Shown piece by piece: positions 7,191 to 14,031 of a stretch of 14,071 nt of DNA. The position numbers and the translations under genes are program-made. The notes under the pieces were generated by a model that worked only from the letters and a program-made list of their open reading frames with translations, was not told the origin of the DNA and made no database searches. Numbering within the stretch: position 1 is the stretch's first letter; every line of letters begins with the position of its first letter. The DNA comes from DAOVGU01 sp030637775 [NCBI: bacterium] (GTDB lineage Bacteria; Ratteibacteria; UBA8468), in the NCBI GenBank assembly GCA_030637775.1, contig DAOWFY010000154.1, positions 1 to 14,071 of the forward strand, written 5' to 3'.

Positions 7191-8567
7191 TCATTCCTCT
7201 CTGGGAGACCAGGATTCAAATCTTGTATATTCCTTAATGAAGGTAAAGTTAATTGTGCCCGTGGGGCCATTACGTTGCTTGGCAATAATCAATTCGGTAG
7301 GCTTTTGTTTCTTTCCTTCCTCCGCAATTCCCTCAGTAACTGCTTCGATAATTTCTTCCTCTTCCCGATAGAGAAGTAGAACCAGATCGGCATCCTGTTC
7401 AATGGCTCCACTTTCTCGTAAATCGGAGAGTCGTGGTCGCCGATGCTCCTCTGCCGCCCGCCTCAACTGAGAAAGGGCGATAACAGGAATCCCCAACTCT
7501 TTAGCCAGGGCTTTAAGGGAGGCTGAAATTTCGGTAATCTCCTGTTGCCTGTTCTCAATCCTTGTTCTTGTTTGCATCAACTGCAGATAATCAACGATTG
7601 CCAATTTAATTCCCTCTTTGGCTACCAATCGCCGAGCCTTTGCCCTGATTTCCAGAATAGAAAGAGCCGGAGAATCGTCAATAAAGATTGGCGCCTCCTG
7701 CAATCTGCCTGCGGCCATTGTTAGATTGGGCCAATCAGAATCTTTGGAAAAGCCCGTCCTTAACTTTAAGAGATCTACCCTTGCCTCGGTGCAGAGCATC
7801 CTCTGAACTAACTGCTCCTTGGACATCTCTAAACTGAAAAAAGCCACAGGAACCTTTTCCTTGGCACCAAGATAAGAGGCGACATTAGCCGCAAGGGAGG
7901 TTTTGCCAACCGCGGGGCGGGAGGCAATAATAATGAACTCCGAAGGTTGAAATCCTGAAGTTCGCACGTCCAGTTCATGGAATCCGGTAGGCAATCCCGT
8001 AATATAGCCTTTTTGGTCGGCTGCTTCTCCAATCGTTTCGATAGTCTGATGAACCAGCTCCCTAAAGGGAATAACCTCTCCTTTCCTCTTGCGATATCCT
8101 CCCACATTAAAGATAAGTTTTTCTGCTTCATCCAAGGTCTTATCAACATCATCACTTCCCCAAACCTCATTAACAATCTTGTTACTATTCTCAATGAGAC
8201 GCCGCAGGATAAACTTATCCCTCACAATCTTAATATAGTGCTCTATATTTGCTGCCGAAGGAACGACATCAATAAGCCTTGTGAGGTAACTGGAACCACC
8301 GACCTCTTCTAAATTGTGCTCGCTTTTCAGTCTGTTCGTCAGAGTAACAAGATCGCAGGACTCATTCTTCTCAAAGAGATCTACAATTGCCTTAAAGATT
8401 TTGCGATGGCCTTCCTTATAAAAATTTTCCGGAGTAATCTCCTCAATCGCCTTATTTCTGGCTTTTTCCTCTAAAAGCATGGAGCCAAGAAGTGCCTGCT
8501 CAGCCTCAATATTGGCCGGTGGAACCTTCTCCATCTCGTCCACTGAAGAACTCTTTCTTCTCGCCAT
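7191..8567 (-). CDS. dnaB: Replicative DNA helicase DnaB
   Basis: Hexameric 5'-3' helicase that unwinds the fork and recruits primase. The 458-residue protein begins with the N-terminal dimerisation domain (PPANIEAEQALLGSML, from residue 16), then the RecA-like domain: Walker A SRPAVGKTS (216-224; K222, T223), catalytic region FFSLEMSKEQL, Walker B LAIVDYLQL (322-330; D326), and SDLRESGAIEQDADL (381-395) containing the arginine-finger region. No intein interrupts these motifs. The ATG at 8567 follows a dispersed repeat that lies in the 33-nt gap after rplI; GGGAAG inside this repeat, about nine bases off, is the only ribosome-site candidate. The rpsF-ssb-rpsR-rplI-dnaB order is widespread in bacteria. 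Confidence 0.97.
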   Translation of the reverse strand: MARRKSSSVDEMEKVPPANIEAEQALLGSMLLEEKARNKAIEEITPENFYKEGHRKIFKAIVDLFEKNESCDLVTLTNRLKSEHNLEEVGGSSYLTRLIDVVPSAANIEHYIKIVRDKFILRRLIENSNKIVNEVWGSDDVDKTLDEAEKLIFNVGGYRKRKGEVIPFRELVHQTIETIGEAADQKGYITGLPTGFHELDVRTSGFQPSEFIIIASRPAVGKTSLAANVASYLGAKEKVPVAFFSLEMSKEQLVQRMLCTEARVDLLKLRTGFSKDSDWPNLTMAAGRLQEAPIFIDDSPALSILEIRAKARRLVAKEGIKLAIVDYLQLMQTRTRIENRQQEITEISASLKALAKELGIPVIALSQLRRAAEEHRRPRLSDLRESGAIEQDADLVLLLYREEEEIIEAVTEGIAEEGKKQKPTELIIAKQRNGPTGTINFTFIKEYTRFESWSPREE

Positions 8568-8571
8568 TTGA

Positions 8572-8596
8572 GATTCTTCCCTTCGTTCAGAATGAC
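8572..8596. repeat. Dispersed repeat GATTCTTCCCTTCG...CAGAATGAC, copy 1
   Basis: It fills most of the rplI-dnaB gap. It shares GATTCTTC at one end and CAGAATGAC at the other with 10927-10953, and ATTCT/AGAAT form short inverted arms. On the minus strand it reads GTCATTCTGAACGAAG..., a type I recall as common between genes in several bacterial phyla. Confidence 0.7.
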
Positions 8597-8600
8597 TTCG

Positions 8601-9050
8601 TCACTTTTCCTTTATTACCCAAACCTTCAACTCGCTTTCTATCCCTGGAGCAAGCCTTAAAGGAATCTTGTAGACTCCTAACCTCTTTATTGGTTCAGAT
8701 AGAAGGACTGATTGCTTTTCCAGTTTGATTCCCTGCTCCTTGGAAAGAGCGGTAATAACCTCCTCCTTTGTCACCGAGCCAAAGAGCCTCTCCTTTTCCC
8801 CTACCCGAGCCGCGATGGTGCAGGAGATTTTTCTTATTTTTTCTGCTAATGTTCTTGCCTCTTCCTTCTCTTTTTCTTCCTTTTTTCTTTTTCTCTTCTT
8901 TTCTACCTCCAATAGTTTGATATTGCTTATCGTCGCTGAATAAACCCATCCTTTCGGGAGAAGAAAATTTCGGGCATAACCATCCTTTACCCCTATCACC
9001 TCTCCCTCTTTTCCTAATTTCTCCACATCCTTCCTCAGAATGATTTTCAT
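8601..9050 (-). CDS. rplI: 50S ribosomal protein L9
   Basis: Binds 23S rRNA near the L1 stalk and supports reading-frame maintenance. The 149-residue length is typical. The N-terminal domain signature is clear ([34 protein letters not shown]), followed by the long connecting helix, here unusually rich in Lys/Glu/Arg ([17 protein letters not shown]) and encoded by a purine tract, and the C-terminal domain ([25 protein letters not shown]). The start overlaps the rpsR stop as ATGA, implying coupled translation. Confidence 0.97.
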   Translation of the reverse strand: MKIILRKDVEKLGKEGEVIGVKDGYARNFLLPKGWVYSATISNIKLLEVEKKRKRKKEEKEKEEARTLAEKIRKISCTIAARVGEKERLFGSVTKEEVITALSKEQGIKLEKQSVLLSEPIKRLGVYKIPLRLAPGIESELKVWVIKEK

Positions 9051-9298
9051 CTCACTATATACGGTAATAGCCCCATAAACCTTGCCCTTTTAATTGCCCG
9101 AGAAAGAGCACGCTGATGCTTAAGGCAAGTTCCGGTAGTAGATCGGGGGAGGATTTTGCCCCTGCCGCTGATGGATCTTCTAATTTTGCTTATATCCTTA
9201 TAGTCAATCTTCTCAGCACGATCCTTGCAGAACCTACATACCTTCGGAAGTAGCCTCTCCCTTTTCCTTTTCTTCCTTTTCTTTCTCTCTTTCGCCAT
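9047..9298 (-). CDS. rpsR: 30S ribosomal protein S18 (zinc-type)
   Basis: Partner of S6 on the platform of the small subunit. Over 83 residues the basic N-terminus ([15 protein letters not shown]) is followed by VCRFC (C21, C24), then the conserved SGRGKILPR and TGTCLKHQR (C58, H61), [14 protein letters not shown]21, C24, C58 and H61 form a plausible zinc site, as in the zinc-binding form of S18. The ATG is backed by AGAGG at 9305-9309, six bases upstream, so the 65-nt overlap with the 3' end of ssb looks real and not a start error. The stop overlaps rplI as ATGA. Confidence 0.95.
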   Translation of the reverse strand: MAKERKKRKKRKRERLLPKVCRFCKDRAEKIDYKDISKIRRSISGRGKILPRSTTGTCLKHQRALSRAIKRARFMGLLPYIVR

Positions 9299-9659
9299 AG
9301 GTAACCTCTCCCTCTAAGGTTGGCACAGGAGCTTTTCCTAAAAATTGTAATCTCTCAATCCTTACCTCTAAGGTACTGCGTTTCTCCTTATTCGCTGTCT
9401 CCCAACTCCGATAGATAAGCCTTCCTTCCACAAATACGGGGCTTCCCTTTTTGAGATACTCCCCGGCTAACTCTGCCTGTCTTCCCCAGGCAACTAAGGT
9501 AACAAAGCAGGTCTCTTCCTTTAGTTCTCCTTCCTTACTCTTATACTTCCGGCTGGTGGCTAATCCAAGATTAGCCACGGGGGTTCCTCCTGCAGTATAA
9601 CGCAGCTCAGGGTCCCTGGTTAAATTTCCGATTAAAAAGACTTTATTGCAACTAGCCAT
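9234..9659 (-). CDS. ssb: Single-stranded DNA-binding protein
   Basis: Coats single-stranded DNA in replication and repair. The OB fold covers about residues 1-110 ([49 protein letters not shown]). The remaining tail is short and charged ([19 protein letters not shown]) and does not end in the acidic DDDIPF-type tip by which bacterial SSBs normally recruit partner proteins. The last 65 nt overlap rpsR in another frame, in a purine-rich tract (about 9260-9293) that gives Lys/Glu in SSB and Lys/Arg in S18. The ATG shares one base with the rpsF stop (TGATG). At 141 residues it is shorter than E. coli SSB (178). Confidence 0.95.
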   Translation of the reverse strand: MASCNKVFLIGNLTRDPELRYTAGGTPVANLGLATSRKYKSKEGELKEETCFVTLVAWGRQAELAGEYLKKGSPVFVEGRLIYRSWETANKEKRSTLEVRIERLQFLGKAPVPTLEGEVTYGEREKEKEEKEKGEATSEGM

Positions 9660-9946
9660 CAGTGTTTTTTTAGAATGAAATACCTCAAAACTCTCTCTTT
9701 CAAATCGAGTTCCTTCTTAATATCCCTTATACTCTCTGGAGGAAGTTTCATCTCAAAGAGGACATAAAAGCCTTCCTTCTTCTCTTTGATGGGATAGGCA
9801 AGAATTCGCTTTCCCCAGATATTGGTCGCCTCAACCTTTCCTTTATACTTATCAATAATCTTGGTAATTCCTTCAATCTCCTCCTTAACCTCTTTCTCCC
9901 CTAAGCCGGGATCAAGAATAAATAGATTTTCGTAATTTCTCACCAT
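9659..9946 (-). CDS. rpsF: 30S ribosomal protein S6
   Basis: Binds 16S rRNA together with S18. The 95-residue protein has the family start MVRNYENLFILDPGLGEKEV, the central WGKRILAYPIKEKKEGFYVLFEM and RDIKKELDLKERVLRYFILKK. It is the first gene of the rpsF-ssb-rpsR-rplI-dnaB run. A near-consensus promoter (TTGACT-N16-TATAAT) ends only nine bases before the ATG, so the predicted transcript would start about three bases before the start codon and carry no Shine-Dalgarno. The next codon is GTG and could also serve as start without changing this conclusion. Confidence 0.96.
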   Translation of the reverse strand: MVRNYENLFILDPGLGEKEVKEEIEGITKIIDKYKGKVEATNIWGKRILAYPIKEKKEGFYVLFEMKLPPESIRDIKKELDLKERVLRYFILKKH

Positions 9947-9955
9947 AATCTTTTC

Positions 9956-9983
9956 ATTATACCCTTTCTTCTTAAAAAGTCAA
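9956..9983 (-). promoter_or_regulatory. Sigma70-type promoter of the rpsF operon, probably leaderless
   Basis: The -35 element TTGACT (9978-9983) and the perfect -10 element TATAAT (9956-9961) are 16 bases apart. With usual spacing transcription would begin near 9949, three bases before the rpsF ATG. The promoter starts four bases after the end of the tRNA-Leu gene. Confidence 0.75.
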
Positions 9984-9986
9984 CAG

Positions 9987-10070
9987 TGGGGATAGAGAGA
10001 TTTGAACTCTCACGGTCTTTCGACCACTAGCTCCTGAAGCTAGCGCGTCTGCCAGTTCCGCCATATCCCC
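9987..10070 (-). tRNA. tRNA-Leu (anticodon CAG)
   Basis: Class-II tRNA of 84 nt, folding completely: acceptor stem GGGGATA/TATCCCC, D arm with GCG/CGC, anticodon stem CTAGC/GCTAG with loop TTCAGGA (anticodon CAG, reads CUG), long variable arm GGTC-GAAA-GACC, and T arm GAGAG-TTCAAAT-CTCTC; discriminator A. The 3' CCA is not encoded (CTG follows). Its first 44 nt also encode the end of the holB frame, and it is probably transcribed with holB. Confidence 0.97.
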
Positions 10071-10908
10071 CTTTAATTGCCAAGATGTTCATCAACATTA
10101 CTTCTAAGGAAAGTTTAAGGTTAGCGCTCTGATGAATTTGGGCTCGAGTATTGATAATGAGCTCGATTATTTCCATAATCTGAGAAGAACTTAACTCCTC
10201 ATCAGTCAGCTCTGGATTGGTCAAAAATCTTTTATCCGCTCCATTTTTAAGGAGAAGAAGATCGCGATAAAAAGATAGAAGCAATTTTAGAGAGGAATCT
10301 ATCTCATTCTCATTTATAATTTCTTCCGCCATAGCAAAAATCCCCAAAGGATTCTGCAAAGAAAGGGAATTCATCGCTGCGATCAGCCTTTCCTGAATCT
10401 CCTTTTCCTCTTTTTTGAGAACTCTCTTACCGGAAGAAAACATAATTTTTTGACACCGAGATACGATTGTCGGAAGAAACTCCTTATCACTTTTGGCAAT
10501 CAGGAGAAGTGTCGTATACTCAGGTGGTTCCTCTAAGGTCTTCAGAAAAGCATTACTTGTTTCTTCATTTAGCCTCTCGACCTCGAAGATATAAACTCTT
10601 TTCTTTCCCTGATAAGGCTTAAAATACATCTCTTTCTGAATCTCCCTTAGCTCATCAATCGTAAGAGAGGAAACTACGCCTTCTCCTCTCAACCATTTCA
10701 CATCAGGGTGAACAAAGGATTCAATCTTCAAACAGTTTTCGCAGCTATTGCAGGGGAAATCTTTCTTCTCGCATTCGATTGCTTTGGCAAAGTTTAAAGC
10801 GGCCTTTTCTTTATCCTCAGAAGAGCCAGCAAAGAAGAGATAGGCAGAACTCAAGCGTCCCTTAGCAATGGAATTTTTTAGGTAGCGCTCAATCCTTTTG
10901 GCTTCCAT
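10027..10908 (-). CDS. holB: DNA polymerase III delta-prime subunit-like clamp-loader ATPase fold protein
   Basis: Clamp-loader subunit of the replicative polymerase, cytoplasmic. The 293-residue protein shows the zinc module C46-x6-C53-x2-C56-x2-C59, a P-loop position without the canonical GKT/S (AGSSEDKEKAA, residues 27-37), as expected for delta-prime and not for tau/gamma (DnaX), LKTLEEPPEYTTLLLI (122-137), and the SRC motif (150-152) with the trans-acting arginine. The last 14 codons and TAG stop lie inside tRNA-Leu, giving the tail GGYGGTGRRASFRS, which is unlikely to be a conserved domain. A TATAAT at 10917-10922 stands eight bases before the ATG, so the transcript may be leaderless. 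tmk, upstream, is a frequent neighbour of holB. Confidence 0.9.
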   Translation of the reverse strand: MEAKRIERYLKNSIAKGRLSSAYLFFAGSSEDKEKAALNFAKAIECEKKDFPCNSCENCLKIESFVHPDVKWLRGEGVVSSLTIDELREIQKEMYFKPYQGKKRVYIFEVERLNEETSNAFLKTLEEPPEYTTLLLIAKSDKEFLPTIVSRCQKIMFSSGKRVLKKEEKEIQERLIAAMNSLSLQNPLGIFAMAEEIINENEIDSSLKLLLSFYRDLLLLKNGADKRFLTNPELTDEELSSSQIMEIIELIINTRAQIHQSANLKLSLEVMLMNILAIKGGYGGTGRRASFRS

Positions 10909-10916
10909 ACGACAAA

Positions 10917-10922
10917 ATTATA
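10917..10922 (-). promoter_or_regulatory. Possible -10 element before holB
   Basis: TATAAT lies eight bases upstream of the holB ATG, directly after the dispersed repeat. Predicted start of transcription is about two bases before the ATG. No convincing -35 hexamer is seen at 15-19 bases, so this is tentative. Confidence 0.45.
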
Positions 10923-10926
10923 TTGA

Positions 10927-10953
10927 GATTCTTCGCCTTTGGCTCAGAATGAC
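10927..10953. repeat. Dispersed repeat GATTCTTCGCC...CAGAATGAC, copy 2
   Basis: Between tmk and holB, related to 8572-8596. Inverted arms ATTCT/AGAAT and GCC/GGC could form an interrupted hairpin. Its end overlaps a 7-bp hairpin AATGACA-CTCTA-TGTCATT (10948-10966) that contains the tmk stop codon. Confidence 0.7.
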
Positions 10954-10956
10954 ACT

Positions 10957-11601
10957 CTATGTCATTTTTGTGAGAAGTGGAAGAACAGCCTTTTTTATCT
11001 CTTGAAATGTATCATCTTCATCTGCTCTTACAGGAATTATCTTAATCCTTTTCTTATTGCAAAGAGCAATTTTAAGGTAACCCTTTCTCACTCGTTGATG
11101 GAAAGACAAAGGTTCATTCTCAAACCTGTCTGCCGACAGAGAGGATTTCTGCCCCTTTCTGCTTTTAGTTCTCTTCAAAGCAGCCTTTGGCCTCTCATCC
11201 AAAAGAATAGTAAGGTCTGGGGTTATCCCTTTTGTAACAATTTTGTTCAACCTTACTATGAGACCTTTGTCTATCCCTCTTCCATATCCCTGGTAGGCAA
11301 GAGTTGAATCGGAAAACCGATCAATAATAAGAATTTTCCCCTTCTTAAGGGAGGGAAGGATGGTTTCTTTCACCAACTGAGCCCGGCAAGCAAAAAAGAG
11401 GAATAGTTCGCTAAGCCCTTCTATTTCGCCTTTAGAATAAAGTAAAATCTTTTTGACGCTTTCGCCAAGATTGCTGCCTCCAGGTTCCTCCAGATGAATG
11501 GTATCATATCCTATCCTCCTTAGCCAATGGTACAGCCTTCTGCTTTGTGTACTCTTGCCACTTCCGTCAACCCCTTCAAAACTAATCAGGATCCCCTTCA
11601 T
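10957..11601 (-). CDS. tmk: Thymidylate kinase
   Basis: Phosphorylates dTMP to dTDP for DNA synthesis. The 214-residue protein has the P-loop FEGVDGSGKST (8-18), DRF at 94-96 (IDRFSDSTLAYQGYGRG) and a lid region with RTKSRKGQ...SADRFENE. The usual REPGG motif reads EEPGG (39-42 region), so an Arg that often contacts substrate phosphate is Glu here; the rest looks functional. It starts six bases after the tgt stop, with no Shine-Dalgarno, only an A-rich spacer. The stop codon falls in a small hairpin shared with the dispersed repeat upstream of holB. Confidence 0.95.
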   Translation of the reverse strand: MKGILISFEGVDGSGKSTQSRRLYHWLRRIGYDTIHLEEPGGSNLGESVKKILLYSKGEIEGLSELFLFFACRAQLVKETILPSLKKGKILIIDRFSDSTLAYQGYGRGIDKGLIVRLNKIVTKGITPDLTILLDERPKAALKRTKSRKGQKSSLSADRFENEPLSFHQRVRKGYLKIALCNKKRIKIIPVRADEDDTFQEIKKAVLPLLTKMT

Positions 11602-11607
11602 CTTTTT

Positions 11608-12714
11608 CTATAATAGTTTAGTCGTTAAAAGTTCCTTTGTCAAAGAGTAAAAAGAGGCAAATCTATTCTCTCTGATTGCTTTTCTTGCCTCCTTCATCAA
11701 ATGGTTAAGGAAAAAGAGATTATGATAGGAGGCCAATCTCAAAGCTAAAAGTTCGCCAACATTAAAGAGATGTCTGAGATAGGCACGGGTGTAATTTCGG
11801 CAGACAGGACAATCGCAATCCTCGTCGATAGGAGTGAGATCGTCCTTGAATATACTGTCCCGGATGATAATTTTCCCTTGATGGGTCAGGCAACTGCCAT
11901 TGCGGGCGATCTGGGTAGGAAAACTGCTGTCAAAAAGGTCAATTCCTCGCTCAATCATTTCCAATATCTGCTCTGGCTTGCCAAGACCCATTAAATAACG
12001 GGGTTTATTCTCCGGCATCAAGGGGACTAAAGAATCAATTACCTCAAGCATCATTTCCTCAGGTTCCCCCACCGAAAGGCTTCCAATCCCATAACCGGGA
12101 AAATTAATTTTCTCCAATTTCTCTATAGCTATCTTGCGTAGCTCTTTATAGATAGAGCCTTGAATAATCCCGAATAAAAGTTGCTCATTCTTTTTATGCG
12201 TTTTTTTACATCTTATTGCCCATCTTGCCGTTCGCTCCATTGCCTCCTCTGCTTTTTTGTATTCTGTCGGATATCCCAAACATTCATCAAATGCCATAAT
12301 GATATCTGCTCCTAAAATTTCTTGAATCTTGATTGAGGTCTCCGGGGAAAAGAAGTGGGAAGAACCATCAAGAGAGGAGTGAAAATCAGCTCCCTCTTCC
12401 GTTACCTTTGTATTCTTTAGGCTAAAGACCTGATAACCTCCGGAATCGGTAAGAATTGCACCATTCCAGTTCATAAACCGATGCAGACCCCCAGATTTTT
12501 TAATGATTTCAATCCCTGGTTTTAAATAAAGGTGAAAAGCATTAGCCAAGATGAGTTGATAGTCCATCTCCTTTAATTCCTCTGAGGAAAGGGTCTTTAC
12601 CGAGCCAATTGTCCCAACCGGCATAAAGGCGGGAGTGAGGATTTTTCCATGAGCAGTGGTAATCTCTCCCAACCTTGCCCTTGTTTCTTTATCCTGGCAG
12701 ATTATTTTGAACAT
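11608..12714 (-). CDS. tgt: tRNA-guanine transglycosylase (queuine tRNA-ribosyltransferase)
   Basis: Exchanges guanine 34 for preQ1 in tRNAs with GUN anticodons on the way to queuosine. The 368-residue protein has TDSGGYQVFSL (D90, general acid/base), MAFDE (D143), IQGS (185-188), GIGSLSVGEP (209-218), nucleophile D262 in LFDSSFPTQIARNG, and the zinc site C300-x-C302-x2-C305 with H331. Two positions differ from the patterns I know: PTR is PTQ (268) and GGLSVGE is GSLSVGE, both mild. No queuosine biosynthesis gene lies nearby. The ATG lies inside the end of the MFS gene (26-nt overlap) without a visible ribosome site, which suggests coupled translation. Confidence 0.95.
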   Translation of the reverse strand: MFKIICQDKETRARLGEITTAHGKILTPAFMPVGTIGSVKTLSSEELKEMDYQLILANAFHLYLKPGIEIIKKSGGLHRFMNWNGAILTDSGGYQVFSLKNTKVTEEGADFHSSLDGSSHFFSPETSIKIQEILGADIIMAFDECLGYPTEYKKAEEAMERTARWAIRCKKTHKKNEQLLFGIIQGSIYKELRKIAIEKLEKINFPGYGIGSLSVGEPEEMMLEVIDSLVPLMPENKPRYLMGLGKPEQILEMIERGIDLFDSSFPTQIARNGSCLTHQGKIIIRDSIFKDDLTPIDEDCDCPVCRNYTRAYLRHLFNVGELLALRLASYHNLFFLNHLMKEARKAIRENRFASFYSLTKELLTTKLL

Positions 12715-13885
12715 GTTTTAATCTTGTTAAGACGAAGAAACCAATTATTGCTAAAACAAAACTGACTAAAAAGGTATTCTCTAAGCCTATTTTTCCCATA
12801 AGTTTTACCCCAACAAAAGGTGCAATAATTCCCCTGATTCCCATTAAGGTATAGTGCAGCCCCATAAAATTTTGTACCTCCTCTCTCCTTGCTATTCCCA
12901 CGATATAATTATAACTACCTAAGTCCCAAGCCGAGAGGGCGATACCGTGAAAAGCTACTGCTAAAAAAAGAGGCCCCAAGGACTTAAAGGTATAGAGAAG
13001 GGGAAGAAGGCTTATCAGGAGAAAGGAGATACGTAAAGCAGAAAGTGGCTCCTTTTCCCCAACATATCTTCCCCAGAAGAAATAGCCAGCTAAAGCAAAA
13101 AGGGAGAAGGAAAAGCTTAAAGTTCCAATAATGAAATTGGAGAGTTTTAAGTAATCGACCAAGAGGATAATGTAAACCGGCATGGTCAAGAGGGAGCCAA
13201 ACCCTATTGAGAAGAGGGAAAGTTCTAAAAGGAGGAATCTTCTCTTCTTGAAAAGATCGGGTGAAAGTGTTAGGGGCTGGAATTTATGTCTCAGAGATAT
13301 TTTTTCCCTTCTGATTCTTATTCTGCGAAAGGATAAAACTGCCCCAATACCAAAGAGGCTGCCTAAAGGAAAGAGATAGCGGAAAGACTCTTTTCCAAAA
13401 TGGTCTAAAAGAAATCCGAATAAAAGAGTAGCCAGCATCATTGCCCCATACATAAATGTTCTCACGTAGCCCATTGCCTCTGCCCTTTTTCTCTCGGGAT
13501 AGACCTCCTTCATAATCCCACCATAGGCAGGATTCCCCATCCCTTCTAAAATATAAGAGAGAAGTACCAGGCAGCAATAGAAAAAAGAGCCCGTGACAAA
13601 AAACATCAGAAGCATCAATCCGCGAGCAATAACTTTTGGCCAGAAGACAAATGGCATCTTCCGCCGGCTGGAGGAAAGATGAGCCCAGAAAAGGGAAAGG
13701 AGCGCTCCCCAGAAAAGGGCCGAGGTAATCAGAGCAATCTGCAGAGAAGAGGAACCAATCTTACGCGCCACTACCGCCAAAAAACATAAAACAGAGCCCT
13801 GGTAAAGCCCAAAGAGGAACCCGGCCTGGCTATCGTAGTGGTAGACCAACTTTGTGTAGAAAGGAAACCTTCTCCCAAATAACAT
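12689..13885 (-). CDS. Major facilitator superfamily transporter, substrate unknown
   Basis: An integral inner-membrane protein of 398 residues with about eleven or twelve hydrophobic segments in two halves, joined by a basic loop around residues 195-230 (RRIRIRREKISLRHKF). GFLLDHFGKESFRYLF near residue 157 resembles the MFS loop motif G-x3-D-x2-G, and FFWGRYVGEKEPLSALR in the second half is its counterpart. The substrate cannot be inferred. The gene overlaps tgt by 26 nt and so may share a transcript with tgt and tmk, without an obvious functional link. The ATG is preceded by an extended -10 element nine bases away; AAAGG three bases from the ATG is too close for a normal ribosome site. Confidence 0.88.
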   Translation of the reverse strand: MLFGRRFPFYTKLVYHYDSQAGFLFGLYQGSVLCFLAVVARKIGSSSLQIALITSALFWGALLSLFWAHLSSSRRKMPFVFWPKVIARGLMLLMFFVTGSFFYCCLVLLSYILEGMGNPAYGGIMKEVYPERKRAEAMGYVRTFMYGAMMLATLLFGFLLDHFGKESFRYLFPLGSLFGIGAVLSFRRIRIRREKISLRHKFQPLTLSPDLFKKRRFLLLELSLFSIGFGSLLTMPVYIILLVDYLKLSNFIIGTLSFSFSLFALAGYFFWGRYVGEKEPLSALRISFLLISLLPLLYTFKSLGPLFLAVAFHGIALSAWDLGSYNYIVGIARREEVQNFMGLHYTLMGIRGIIAPFVGVKLMGKIGLENTFLVSFVLAIIGFFVLTRLKHVQNNLPG

Positions 13886-13894
13886 TATCCTTTT

Positions 13895-13903
13895 ATTCTA
13901 TCA
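13895..13903 (-). promoter_or_regulatory. Extended -10 promoter before the MFS gene
   Basis: TGATAGAAT combines a TGn extension with the -10 hexamer TAGAAT (13895-13900). Transcription is predicted to start about three bases before the ATG. No clear -35 element is seen. Confidence 0.45.
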
Positions 13904-13970
13904 TAATTTCCCCTCTTATGGCGAAACAGCATGTCTGGGTTCAGACACATAGGTAAGAGTTAGGGTAAAT

Positions 13971-14023
13971 ATTATTCATAGTTAATGGGGGTTCTCCAAG
14001 GGGGAGTTAAAACTGTGAATAAT
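13971..14023. repeat. Imperfect inverted repeat upstream of the MFS gene
   Basis: Arms ATTATTCATAGTT (13971-13983) and AACTGTGAATAAT (14011-14023) match at 12 of 13 positions around a 27-nt centre that includes CTCC/GGAG. No gene is seen from 13886 to the window end. A separate short hairpin GTCTG-GGTT-CAGAC lies at 13934-13947. Confidence 0.6.
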
Positions 14024-14031
14024 GTTAATAA

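Noticed and set aside
7829-8194. Minus-strand frame of 121 codons inside dnaB
   Set aside because: Shifted frame of dnaB; dnaB itself is intact and contains all family motifs.
11602-11617. TATTAT eight bases before the tmk ATG as a further leaderless promoter
   Set aside because: It spans the tgt stop codon within a six-base gap of a likely operon; without a -35 it is most simply tgt coding sequence.
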